From contig NZ_CP068023.1 of the NCBI RefSeq assembly GCF_016695175.1, positions 2,743,501-2,807,500 on the forward strand: a stretch of 64,000 bases of DNA, given 5' to 3'. This document shows, in pieces, positions 9,329 to 17,526 of this stretch; positions within the stretch are counted from its first letter, which is position 1, and every line of letters starts with the position of its first letter. The notes below the pieces were generated by a model that was given only the letters and a program-made list of their open reading frames with translations, was not told where the DNA came from and did no database searches. Source of the DNA: Pseudoalteromonas sp. GCY (GTDB lineage: Bacteria; Pseudomonadota; Gammaproteobacteria; Enterobacterales; Alteromonadaceae). Made by a program: the position numbers and the translations under genes.

Positions 9329-9368
9329 CGTAAACTATAAAATACACATGTGTAAAACTAAAATTACA
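9329..9368. promoter_or_regulatory. Two TyrR-like boxes upstream of phhA
   Basis: The sequence TGTAAAACTAAAATTACA at 9351-9368 matches the TyrR box (TGTAAA-N6-TTTACA) at all but one base of the defined half-sites. A weaker copy, CGTAAA-N6-AATACA, lies at 9329-9346, 22 bases away and so on nearly the same helix face. A strong box beside a weak one is typical of TyrR/PhhR targets. phhAB operons are known PhhR targets in pseudomonads; the assignment here is by motif only. Confidence 0.55.
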
Positions 9369-9376
9369 CACATAAT

Positions 9377-9404
9377 AAAAAGGGGCTACACCTAGCCCCT
9401 TTGT
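9377..9404 (-). terminator. Terminator after methionine gamma-lyase
   Basis: The inverted repeat AAAGGGGCTA and TAGCCCCTTT, read leftward, is followed by a T-run. It lies just past the lyase stop codon and just upstream of the phhA TyrR-like boxes. Confidence 0.8.
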
Positions 9405-9420
9405 AAAAATTAAATTACAG

Positions 9421-10599
9421 CTATATTTTATCAAACGCCTGCTTAAGATCGTCAATAATGTCTTCTACGTCTTCAAGCCCCACTGAAATCCGAATTAATC
9501 CATCAGATATTCCCGCAGCTAACCTTTCCTCTTGTGTATAAGGAGAGTGGGTCATTGATGCCGGATGTTGAATTAGCGTTTCTGGGTCACCTAGGCTTAC
9601 TGCTAACGTACACAGCTCTGTCGCATTGATGAATTGTTCACCCTGCTCTAGTGAGCCGTTGATTTCAAAAGCAATAACCCCACCTGCTCCTTTCATTTGT
9701 TCGCCAAGAAATTGGTAACCAGGATGCGAAGGTAAACCAGGGTAGTAGACTTTATTCACTTTAGGGTGCGCTTCTAGGAACTCTGCTACAGTTTGTGCGC
9801 TTTGACAGTGGCGTTGTACACGCAAAGCTAAAGTTTTCAATCCTCGATTGATTAACCAAGCATCATGAGGACTAATTGTAGCGCCAATGTCTTTTAACAC
9901 GGTTAATTTGATAAGTTCTATGTGTTCTTTTGAACCGCACACGAGCCCTGCGACCACATCCCCATGACCATTTAGGTACTTGGTTGCACTATGCACAATA
10001 AGATCAGCACCATAATTCACAGGCTTTTGTAAAAGCGGTGTCATAAAGGTATTGTCAACGACAAACAAGAGCTCGTGCTGTTTAGCGATCTCCCCTAACA
10101 TTTTCAGATCTAATACCGTCATGTTGGGATTGATCGGCGTTTCGGCAAACAATAGTTTTGTATTTTCCTGTACCGCATCACGTAACGCTTGCTCATCGGT
10201 TAAGTCAACAAATGACACCTCAATACCGAATTTAGGCAACATATGCGCAAATAGTGCGAAGCTACAGCCATACAATGCGCTTGATGCAATCATATGGTCG
10301 CCTTGCTGTAAAAAGCTCAGCACCGAAGCAGAAACGGCACCCATACCAGTGGCGGTCGCCGCAGCATCTTCCATTCCCTCAAGTCGAGCTACTTTTTCTT
10401 CAAGCTCTCGCGTCGTAGGGTTGCCTAAGCGAGTATAGATATAGCCGGGCTCTTCACCGGCGAACCGTGCCGCTCCTTGCGCCGCGTCTTTAAAGTGGAA
10501 TGTTGAGGTTTGATACAAAGGAGCGGTTAACGCCCCATGTGGGTCGTTAAAATGATTGGGTCCGTGAATACACTGACTGTCATCTCTTAATTTTTTCAT
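9421..10599 (-). CDS. megL: Methionine gamma-lyase
   Basis: A 392-residue PLP enzyme of the Cys/Met metabolism family, expected to split L-methionine into methanethiol, 2-oxobutyrate and ammonia. The PLP lysine is Lys207 in IVHSATKYLNGHGD. The cysteine diagnostic of methionine gamma-lyases over cystathionine lyases is present at Cys112 in ALYGCSFALF. The C-terminus, HPASMTHSPYTQEER and SDGLIRISVGLED, is also lyase-like. Cystathionine gamma-synthase or O-acetylhomoserine sulfhydrylase are the alternatives, but the Cys112 context favours the lyase. It is monocistronic. Methanethiol release from methionine fits marine sulfur cycling. Confidence 0.85.
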   Translation of the reverse strand: MKKLRDDSQCIHGPNHFNDPHGALTAPLYQTSTFHFKDAAQGAARFAGEEPGYIYTRLGNPTTRELEEKVARLEGMEDAAATATGMGAVSASVLSFLQQGDHMIASSALYGCSFALFAHMLPKFGIEVSFVDLTDEQALRDAVQENTKLLFAETPINPNMTVLDLKMLGEIAKQHELLFVVDNTFMTPLLQKPVNYGADLIVHSATKYLNGHGDVVAGLVCGSKEHIELIKLTVLKDIGATISPHDAWLINRGLKTLALRVQRHCQSAQTVAEFLEAHPKVNKVYYPGLPSHPGYQFLGEQMKGAGGVIAFEINGSLEQGEQFINATELCTLAVSLGDPETLIQHPASMTHSPYTQEERLAAGISDGLIRISVGLEDVEDIIDDLKQAFDKI

Positions 10600-10729
10600 A
10601 CTTGCCTGCTGATTTTATTATTGCCAACCAAATAAACATGGTAGTGAATTGATTAGCGTCGTTTTTGTGTAATAACCAATATGTAGGGCAGTTTAGAAAA
10701 ATAGACAAGCATGCCAGATGGGGAGACGG

Positions 10730-10756
10730 CTAGTTCACTTGTTGTGACTAGCCTGT
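10730..10756. terminator. Hairpin beyond the end of the psp/ycj cluster
   Basis: GGCTAGTTCAC and GTGACTAGCC form a stem with one bulged base and a 5-base loop, 34 bases beyond the ycjF stop. No T-run follows on the minus strand, so its role as a terminator for ycjF is uncertain. Confidence 0.4.
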
Positions 10757-10789
10757 TTTACTTGAAAAGGTGTATAAAATTGTTGCCGT

Positions 10790-11815
10790 TTAATCTTTTT
10801 TGCTACGCCTTAGTAACACATCAACAACAGAGCTAATCGCACTTTTTAAAAGATTTTGTTTGTGCTCCAAACGTGGTAATGGTCGACAAAGTTCCATCGC
10901 CTTATAACCCAAGCGGGCTGTGAATATCCCAGCACTTAGGCCCTGTGCCGAACGGGTAGAAAGCTTACCTAGTAATTCAGCCCCCACACTGGTCGCAGCA
11001 AGGTCGCTTACCAGTTCACTTGCGCCAACAAACACCATTTGCTTCAACAACATTTTGTACAAGGTGATGCGGCTGCGATACGCTAATCGAATACCATAAT
11101 GTTTGCTGATCTTTTCCACCAGCACGACTCCGCGCCAAAGCACCGCCAGCATATCCACAAGTGCAAGTGGACTTAAAGCAACTAAGAGCGCCGATGTTGT
11201 CGCATGCTCTTGAATTAGCTTTTTAGCTTCGGCATCTTGGCCACGGAGCAAGGTTTTTTCATATAAAGTGATGACTTCTTTGTCTGTGTGGTGAGGCTGT
11301 AATGCCTCTTCAAATGCGGCAACCTTTTGCTCTGGATGCGCTTTTAATAATGGCGCAAGCCAAGCTCGCGCCTCGCCGATTTGGTCACTTTGTAATAAGC
11401 GCTGGGCATCATGCTTAATTTGCTGATGTTGTTTAAGCTTGCTAAGTGCGATGACTTCCGAAAATAAGAATTTAAATAGCGCAAGTAAACCAAGAGACAA
11501 CACGGTGGTGTATAGACTAAATAGCAGAATATTTTGCTCATAGCTCTCTATCAAGGTCAGTGCTGCTTCCACAATAATAAGTACTAATAGCGCGAGCAAA
11601 AAGCACTGTTTAAACCCAAATCGCCAAGGCGATTCGTAAATACGTTCAATTTTCGGTAACTCGGGTTCAGGCACAGTATCAAGGCTCTCACTCACAACCA
11701 GCTCATTGCTGAGAACTTTGCCTTCACCACCCAAATGGCGAGACTCATCTTGGCTTTCAGTGTCGATGTTTAAGCGCCTACCCGAACCTTGGTAAGATTT
11801 TGTCTGATCTGTCAT
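10790..11815 (-). CDS. ycjF: YcjF-type DUF697 membrane protein
   Basis: A 341-residue inner-membrane protein of the YcjF/DUF697 family. The first 60 residues are polar and low complexity. Two hydrophobic helices follow at about 70-92 and 98-120, and the C-terminal half contains the conserved YRSRITLYKMLLKQMVFVGASELVSDL and SARSAQGLSAGIFTARLGY-like segment. Its role is unknown; in E. coli ycjX and ycjF are expressed with the phage-shock regulon. Its ATG overlaps the ycjX stop by four bases (ATGA), so translation is probably coupled. Confidence 0.9.
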   Translation of the reverse strand: MTDQTKSYQGSGRRLNIDTESQDESRHLGGEGKVLSNELVVSESLDTVPEPELPKIERIYESPWRFGFKQCFLLALLVLIIVEAALTLIESYEQNILLFSLYTTVLSLGLLALFKFLFSEVIALSKLKQHQQIKHDAQRLLQSDQIGEARAWLAPLLKAHPEQKVAAFEEALQPHHTDKEVITLYEKTLLRGQDAEAKKLIQEHATTSALLVALSPLALVDMLAVLWRGVVLVEKISKHYGIRLAYRSRITLYKMLLKQMVFVGASELVSDLAATSVGAELLGKLSTRSAQGLSAGIFTARLGYKAMELCRPLPRLEHKQNLLKSAISSVVDVLLRRSKKD

Positions 11816-13224
11816 CTTAATTTATCTCCAATTAAGAACTGCAAAGCATGATCAAGCCTGATATGCGATAAGTTTCCTTGCCTCGCAGGTAGCGGTTCAA
11901 ACGCTAAAAACTCAAACCCATTTTGGGGCCAAGCCTGCGCTTTTGGAACGTGATCAGGCGGGGTTGGTGGTACATAATTGATAAACTGCTGCTCGCCGAC
12001 CGGCTTGCCGTAGATACATTGCACATGTTGCGTCCCCTCTTTCACCACTTTCGACTCAACACTTCTCACCGAAGAAAGAGACATCGTATCCACAGTTACC
12101 CCGTTGAAGCGAAGCTCATTAGCACTGTCCACCAACATTTCATTTAACAACCTTGTCAAATTGGTCTGCTGCTCGTTCAAGACGCCATCACATTTGTTGG
12201 CGGCAAATAGCACCTTATCTATTTTTGGGTTAAATAAACGAGACAAAAAGCCACTTTTACCGTGAGAAAACATGGCGAGGATCTGCTTTAACGCAACTTC
12301 TTGCTCTTTCAATGTGTCATAGCCATCACTTAAGCTACCCAATAGATCAACTAACACGACTTGGCGGTCAAACTGGCAAAAGTAATCTTTATAAAATGGC
12401 GCGATTACTTGCTTTTTATAGGCTTCAAAACGCTCCACAAGCTGTTGATATTGTGAATGCTCGGTAATGTCGTTTGGGTGAACTTGTACCGGGAAAAACA
12501 GCAATATTGGCGCTCCCTCAAGGTCACCCGGGATCAACGCTCGGCCAGGCTGCAAATTAGATAAACGTGTGTCCCGCTGCAACTGCGCTAAAAGCGCATG
12601 ATAACTTTGTGCAAGTATTTTCAGCTTACTTTCATCCACTGCTTCCGTCCCATCAAACTGCTCGAGTCGCTGTAAAAACGTTTGTGCAAATGGCTGATAT
12701 TTAGGCTTATTTAATAATGCAAATTGCTGCTCACACCACTCGGGAAAAGTCATTTTAAGCAGCGGCAAGTCCATTAACCATTCACCTGGGTAATCATATA
12801 GTTCAAGATATAATGTATGGGTTTGCGCTAAGTGCTGTTTGAGTCCGCGTTCACTATGATACCTAAACGCCAGTGTTAAGGTGTTGATACGTTTGGTTGA
12901 CGCAGGCCATTTGGGCGGCTCTTCTAACAAACAAGTTATTGCTTGCTGATAGTCAAAAGTTGGCACCGCCAGCGCCTTCTGTGGCTCAGGGCGACACGCA
13001 ACAAGACGGCCTTCACTCACGACATCTAAAAACGGTAAGTTGTCGGTGCTCGTTTGGGTAGTCAGATGCTTGATAAGGGCCGTGATAAATGCGGTTTTTC
13101 CGCTGCCACTAAATCCGGTTACGGCAAGCTTTATATGCTTATCAAAAGAGCGGTGGAGCGTTTTTTTGGCTTGTTGTTTTAACTTATCTAAGGAAGATGG
13201 GGTTCGAAAACGTGACGTAGTCAT
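11812..13224 (-). CDS. ycjX: YcjX-like P-loop NTPase
   Basis: A 470-residue P-loop protein of the YcjX family, often called a GTPase-like stress protein of unknown role. The Walker A is AVTGFSGSGKTAF near residue 40, and a Walker B-like DLLGSL with the downstream NKCD-type motif FAANKCDGV is visible. The ATG at 13224 is chosen over an upstream TTG at 13245 because family N-termini begin shortly before the helix leading into HIKLAVTG. It lies 48 bases after pspC and overlaps ycjF, so it belongs to the psp transcription unit. Confidence 0.92.
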   Translation of the reverse strand: MTTSRFRTPSSLDKLKQQAKKTLHRSFDKHIKLAVTGFSGSGKTAFITALIKHLTTQTSTDNLPFLDVVSEGRLVACRPEPQKALAVPTFDYQQAITCLLEEPPKWPASTKRINTLTLAFRYHSERGLKQHLAQTHTLYLELYDYPGEWLMDLPLLKMTFPEWCEQQFALLNKPKYQPFAQTFLQRLEQFDGTEAVDESKLKILAQSYHALLAQLQRDTRLSNLQPGRALIPGDLEGAPILLFFPVQVHPNDITEHSQYQQLVERFEAYKKQVIAPFYKDYFCQFDRQVVLVDLLGSLSDGYDTLKEQEVALKQILAMFSHGKSGFLSRLFNPKIDKVLFAANKCDGVLNEQQTNLTRLLNEMLVDSANELRFNGVTVDTMSLSSVRSVESKVVKEGTQHVQCIYGKPVGEQQFINYVPPTPPDHVPKAQAWPQNGFEFLAFEPLPARQGNLSHIRLDHALQFLIGDKLR

Positions 13225-13272
13225 AAGTAGAAAAGTGCCCCTCAAGAAAATGCCAAGGCGGCCAATACCGCC

Positions 13273-13674
13273 TTATAGCTTGTCTATTTCTCTGCTAACC
13301 GTAAATTCAGGGGAAGTTACGTAGCGTTCCATGTTCTGAATGCGACCATCAAGTCGTGATAATCTGTCCTTTAGGTCGTAAAGTGCCTGTCTTGGCGGCT
13401 CGCCTTTTTGCCACACCTTAAACTTCACCGATACTTTATCTTCATCTTTCGCATCAGGCGAACGGTTTGGTGTCACTTCACGTTTATCTAAAATAAACCA
13501 GCATGCCACATACACGACGATAAATAATGGACCACCAGATAATAGCACGGCTGTGATGAATAAAATCCTAACAAGCCATAACTCCATGTTGAAGTAATCG
13601 CTAAGACCTGCGCATACTCCGGCTACCTTGCCGCGACTTGGGTCACGATATAGCTCTCGCTTTAGTCTACTCAT
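13273..13674 (-). CDS. pspC: Phage shock protein C
   Basis: A 133-residue inner-membrane protein with an N-terminal PspC domain, LYRDPSRGKVAGVCAGLSDYF, one membrane helix (about 38-62) and a C-terminal cytoplasmic or periplasmic coiled segment. In E. coli PspB and PspC sense envelope stress and draw PspA away from PspF. The ATG at 13674 overlaps the pspB stop as ATGA, so translation is coupled; an upstream ATG at 13689 would extend it inside pspB and is less likely. The C-terminal half, including RLSRLDGRIQNMERYVTSPEF, looks like a short coiled coil. Confidence 0.94.
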   Translation of the reverse strand: MSRLKRELYRDPSRGKVAGVCAGLSDYFNMELWLVRILFITAVLLSGGPLFIVVYVACWFILDKREVTPNRSPDAKDEDKVSVKFKVWQKGEPPRQALYDLKDRLSRLDGRIQNMERYVTSPEFTVSREIDKL

Positions 13675-13904
13675 AACTTGCGTCTCCATTGTGGTGACTC
13701 TTGATCAAGTAAAGCTTCTAATGTTTCAACACGGTCTGCCATTTTTTCTGCCTTGCTGGCTAATTCGATAAGCTGACGATGCTCGTGTTCACTTAACCCT
13801 TGGCTTACCTGCTTTTTGCTACGGTAGTGCAAAATTAACCAAAGTGGTGCCACGATGACCATAAAAATAATCAACGGAGCCATCAAAACTTCTGCGTCAA
13901 ACAT
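13671..13904 (-). CDS. pspB: Phage shock protein B
   Basis: A 77-residue protein with one N-terminal membrane helix (about 8-26, MAPLIIFMVIVAPLWLIL) followed by a cytoplasmic helical region with heptad character (LIELASKAEKMADRVETLEALL). It ends SPQWRRKL, matching the PspB hallmark PxWR. It acts with PspC as the envelope-stress sensor. The ATG at 13904 has a perfect AGGAGA ribosome-binding site six bases upstream. It overlaps pspC by four bases and lies 77 bases after pspA. Confidence 0.95.
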   Translation of the reverse strand: MFDAEVLMAPLIIFMVIVAPLWLILHYRSKKQVSQGLSEHEHRQLIELASKAEKMADRVETLEALLDQESPQWRRKL

Positions 13905-13981
13905 AATCTTCTCCTGCCTTCAACCTGGCTGTTATTATTGTAGTTGGTTAGCACCTACCCTGACAGTAGGTGCGATTATTT

Positions 13982-14641
13982 TCACTTTTCAGCCATTTTC
14001 TTTTTCAGCTGTTCAAGCTCGTCATCAATCTTTTCGTTCTTTTGCAGATCAGCAATCTCATCCGCTAAAGATTTCTTACCTAAATCGTAAGACTCGATTT
14101 GTGACTCTAGGCCGTCGATTTTGCTCTCATAACGTTCAAAGCGATTTAGGGCATCATCTACTTTACTGCTGTCCAGTGCCTTTTTCACCTCTAAACGAGA
14201 TTCTGCTGAGCGCTGACGTAGTACAATCGCTTTTTGGCGCGCTTTTGCGTCGGCCAGTTTATCTTGTAATGTACTGACTTCTTGCTGCAGCTTTTCAATG
14301 TGCGTGTCTACATGCTCTAGCTCTTTTTCAAGGGCTGCAACATCTTCCGCAGACTTTTGCTTTTCAAGTAAAGCAGCACGCGCTAAATCTTCACGTTCTT
14401 TACTTAGTGCAAGCTCTGCTTTAGTTTGCCAATCATCTGCCTGTGCTTTTAGCTGATCTAAACGGCGCGTTAACTCCTTTTTCTCAGCGAGTGTTTTTGC
14501 TGAGGTCGATCTTACTTCGACTAGTGTATCTTCCATTTCTTGGATAATTAGGCGAACCATTTTTTCTGGATCTTCGGCTTTATCCAAAATAGCATTGATA
14601 TTAGAATTCACTATGTCTGCAAAACGAGAAAAAATTCCCAT
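13982..14641 (-). CDS. pspA: Phage shock protein A
   Basis: A 219-residue PspA/IM30 (ESCRT-III-like) protein. It starts MGIFSRFADIVNSNINAILDKAEDPEKMVRLIIQEME, the membrane-binding amphipathic helix and family signature, and then forms an almost continuous coiled coil to the end. PspA binds stressed inner membrane and, when unstressed, inhibits the activator PspF. Here pspA is first in the leftward unit with a sigma-54-type promoter, and pspF is divergent on the other side, the canonical arrangement. An AGAGGT ribosome-binding site lies about eight bases upstream. Confidence 0.97.
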   Translation of the reverse strand: MGIFSRFADIVNSNINAILDKAEDPEKMVRLIIQEMEDTLVEVRSTSAKTLAEKKELTRRLDQLKAQADDWQTKAELALSKEREDLARAALLEKQKSAEDVAALEKELEHVDTHIEKLQQEVSTLQDKLADAKARQKAIVLRQRSAESRLEVKKALDSSKVDDALNRFERYESKIDGLESQIESYDLGKKSLADEIADLQKNEKIDDELEQLKKKMAEK

Positions 14642-14687
14642 AGTGGTTACCTCTTTGGTTAATAGCTAAATTGCTTACTTCTATGTA

Positions 14688-14703
14688 TCAAATAGCTTGC
14701 CAA
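14688..14703 (-). promoter_or_regulatory. Sigma-54-type promoter of pspA
   Basis: On the minus strand the sequence TTGGCAAGCTATTTGA has GG and GA separated by exactly ten bases, the spacing needed for sigma-54 (-24/-12). It departs from the consensus -12 by one base (GA for GC). It ends 47 bases upstream of the pspA ATG. PspF-dependent sigma-54 transcription of pspA is established in enterics. Confidence 0.7.
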
Positions 14704-14823
14704 CTTTAACAAATTTAAAAAAACAATAAAATCATAAGGTTATTTTATTTTTAAAAGTCCTTTAGTTATCACTTTTTTTGAAATACACTAGTTATTAGTA
14801 AAAACCACTAAGAGTTAGGCAAT

Positions 14824-15915
14824 ATGAGTCGTTTTCGCCAACAGGATAATTTATTAGGCCAATCTGACAGCTTTTTAGCTGTGCTAGACAAGGTTTCACA
14901 GCTCGCTCCTTTAGAAAAGCCAGTGCTTATTATTGGCGAGCGCGGCACAGGTAAAGAGTTAATTGCGGCGCGTTTGCATTATCTCTCAGAGCGGTGGGAT
15001 CAGGAATACGTCAAACTGAACTGCGCAGCCCTAAACGAAAACCTCTTAGAGAGTGAATTATTTGGTCACGAGAGCGGTGCCTTTACTGGTGCAAGCAAGC
15101 GCCATGAAGGTCGATTTGAACGCGCTAACAGTGGCACACTGTTTTTGGATGAGTTAGCTAATACCTCTGCAATGGTGCAAGAAAAGCTCTTGCGTGTAAT
15201 TGAATACGGTGAGTTCGAGCGAGTTGGCGGTAAGCAAACCGTAAAAGTAGATACTCGACTGGTATGCGCTACCAATGAAGATCTCCCCTCTCTTGCCGAT
15301 GCTGGAGAGTTCAGACACGACTTATTAGACCGCCTCGCATTTGACGTCATCACCTTACCGCCACTAAGAGCAAGAAAAGAAGACATCTTATTATTGGCCG
15401 AACATTTTGCGATAAATATGGCTCGGGATTTAGGATGGGAGTTATTTAGCGGCTTTACCCGTAAAGCCATCGAAAAGCTGCTTGATTACCCGTGGCCCGG
15501 TAATATCCGTGAGCTCAAAAATGTGGTTGAACGTAGTTTATATCGTCATGGCAATGACCAAATTCCGGTTCATGATATTGTGTTTGACCCCTTTGCTAGC
15601 CCATTTAGGCCGAGCCAACGGATCAAAGCGTCAAGCGTCCAGCCAACAACTTCAGCCACTCATAAAGTTGAGCCTTTGCCTACGGCGCAACCGAGTAATG
15701 AACAGCAGGCAGATCCAGCCCTCGAATTCGACTTCCCTTGTGATTTGAAATCGCTTTCCAACGACTACGAAATCACAATGCTGCAAAAAGCGCTTGAATT
15801 TAGTCAATTTAATCAAAAGAAAACTGCACAAAACCTGGGTTTGACGTATCATCAACTGAGAGGTTATTTGAAAAAATACAACCTACTGGACCAAAACCAA
15901 AAACAAGAGGCATAG
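14824..15915 (+). CDS. pspF: PspF sigma-54-dependent activator
   Basis: A 363-residue bacterial enhancer-binding protein without an N-terminal receiver, as expected for PspF. The AAA+ domain covers about 10-240: Walker A GERGTGKE, the sigma-54-contacting loop GAFTGA in ESGAFTGASKRHEGRF, and Walker B GTLFLDE. The C-terminal Fis-type helix-turn-helix is NQKKTAQNLGLTYHQLRGYLKKY. A longer, low-complexity Pro/Ser/Thr/Gln linker of about 60 residues separates the two. It is divergent from pspA and its stop overlaps or abuts sapA, so in this genome pspF appears to head the sap operon. Confidence 0.96.
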   Translation: MSRFRQQDNLLGQSDSFLAVLDKVSQLAPLEKPVLIIGERGTGKELIAARLHYLSERWDQEYVKLNCAALNENLLESELFGHESGAFTGASKRHEGRFERANSGTLFLDELANTSAMVQEKLLRVIEYGEFERVGGKQTVKVDTRLVCATNEDLPSLADAGEFRHDLLDRLAFDVITLPPLRARKEDILLLAEHFAINMARDLGWELFSGFTRKAIEKLLDYPWPGNIRELKNVVERSLYRHGNDQIPVHDIVFDPFASPFRPSQRIKASSVQPTTSATHKVEPLPTAQPSNEQQADPALEFDFPCDLKSLSNDYEITMLQKALEFSQFNQKKTAQNLGLTYHQLRGYLKKYNLLDQNQKQEA

Positions 15916-15917
15916 TG

Positions 15918-17525
15918 GTGCGTAAATTGTTTTTTGGTGTGCTGTGTACCGCTTTATTTGGCTGTACGGATCAGGCACCAAACAAAGTGAATGATAAGTC
16001 ACAAGGCTTAGTATACTGTGCAGAGGCGAACCCTGTGTCATTTAATCCACAAGTGACCACAACAGGGTCTACGATTGATATTATTGCCAATCAGCTTTAT
16101 GACACCTTGATCAGTATTGATCCTGAAAGCGGCGAATTCTTACCAGAGTTGGCAACGTCTTGGCAGGTCAGCGAAGACGGTAAATCTTTCACTTTTACCC
16201 TGAGGGATGATGTCCAATTTCACGATACCCTCTACTTCACCCCAACAAGAAAAATGAATGCCGATGATGTGGTATTCTCATTTAACCGTTTATTTGATGT
16301 TTACAATCCGTACCACTTTGTTGGTGATGCAAATTATCCTTATTTTCAAAGTATTGGACTCGACCAACTGATCCGCCAAGTAAAAAAAGTGGATGAACAT
16401 ACCGTTCGCTTTGATCTGTTCAACGCGGAAAGTAGCTTTTTATCCAATATCGGAACAGACTTCGCCGTCATTCTTTCTAAAGAATATGCCGATCAGCTTA
16501 TAGAGCTTGAACATAAGCAAGATTTTGATCAAAAGCCCGTCGGCACAGGTCCGTATAAGTACCGTGAATTTTTACGTGATAACCTGATCCGATATTATCG
16601 CCATGAGCATTACTGGAAACACCCGGTATACATGGAACAATTGGTCTACGATATCACCACCAATGGTACTAGCCGCATCGCGAAAATGCTAACTAAAGAA
16701 TGTGATATTACGGCGCACCCCAGTGCGACTCAGCTCACTGTCCTTGAGCAAAGAAAAGACATCGAAGTTGAAAAGGCCGCAAATCTGAATATAGGTTACT
16801 GGGCATTCAACACCGAAAAGCCACCATTTGATAATACGCTGGTCCGCAAAGCGCTGGCGCACAGCATAGATTTTGAAAAAATCATGCAAGCGGTATTTTA
16901 CAACAATGGGATTTTAGCCCGCTCGATGCTTCCTCCTTCTTCATGGGCATTTGAAGCACAGCAAAAAATGCCAACATATGACCCTGAAAAAGCCAAAGAA
17001 TATTTGAAACAAGCAGGTCTTGAGGGCGGTTTCTCCATGACCTTATGGGCCATGCCGGTGTCGCGAATTTACAATCCCAACGCGCGGAAAATGGCAGAGC
17101 TTATTCAACGTGATTTACGAGATATTGGCGTCAATGCCAGAATCGTCGAGTACGAATGGAATACCTTTATTGAACGCGTTGGCCGCCATGAGCACGATAG
17201 CGTGTTATTAGGCTGGGCAGCAGATACACCTGATCCAGATAATTTCTTCAGCCCATTATTAAGCTGTACTGCAACATTTAGCGGCAAAAACCCTTCCAAC
17301 TGGTGTAATCCGGAGTTTGATTTATTGCTCACTCAAGCATTAGACACCAACGATATGGAAGAAAGAAAATACTATTATCAGCAAGCACAAAAAATGGTCA
17401 TTGAGCAACTGCCTCTCGTTCCAATTGCTCACGGGCTACGGTTCCAAGCAACTAGCTCTGATATCAAGGGCGTCTCACTACGTCCATTCGGTGGTATTTC
17501 GCTCGCTGAGGCAAGGAGAGACTAA
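15918..17525 (+). CDS. sapA: SapA-like peptide ABC transporter, substrate-binding lipoprotein
   Basis: A 535-residue family 5 extracellular solute-binding protein, resembling SapA of the antimicrobial-peptide/putrescine Sap transporter. The N-terminus is a lipoprotein signal with lipobox LFGC, so it is probably lipid-anchored rather than free in the periplasm. The SBP_bac_5 signature is seen around FTFTLRDDVQFHD and GPYKYREF. The GTG at 15918 is preferred because AAGAGG lies seven bases upstream; a GTG at 15915, overlapping the pspF stop, is the alternative. It starts a tight sapABCDF run. The substrate is inferred from context and family only. Confidence 0.88.
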   Translation: MRKLFFGVLCTALFGCTDQAPNKVNDKSQGLVYCAEANPVSFNPQVTTTGSTIDIIANQLYDTLISIDPESGEFLPELATSWQVSEDGKSFTFTLRDDVQFHDTLYFTPTRKMNADDVVFSFNRLFDVYNPYHFVGDANYPYFQSIGLDQLIRQVKKVDEHTVRFDLFNAESSFLSNIGTDFAVILSKEYADQLIELEHKQDFDQKPVGTGPYKYREFLRDNLIRYYRHEHYWKHPVYMEQLVYDITTNGTSRIAKMLTKECDITAHPSATQLTVLEQRKDIEVEKAANLNIGYWAFNTEKPPFDNTLVRKALAHSIDFEKIMQAVFYNNGILARSMLPPSSWAFEAQQKMPTYDPEKAKEYLKQAGLEGGFSMTLWAMPVSRIYNPNARKMAELIQRDLRDIGVNARIVEYEWNTFIERVGRHEHDSVLLGWAADTPDPDNFFSPLLSCTATFSGKNPSNWCNPEFDLLLTQALDTNDMEERKYYYQQAQKMVIEQLPLVPIAHGLRFQATSSDIKGVSLRPFGGISLAEARRD

Positions 17526-17526
17526 C

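Noticed and set aside
15066..15470. 134-residue minus-strand open frame
   Set aside because: Antisense to the AAA+ core of pspF, with no start site.
17401..17526. Longer start for sapB at 17401
   Set aside because: The extension lies inside sapA. The ATG at 17527 has an AGGAG site and gives the normal permease N-terminus.
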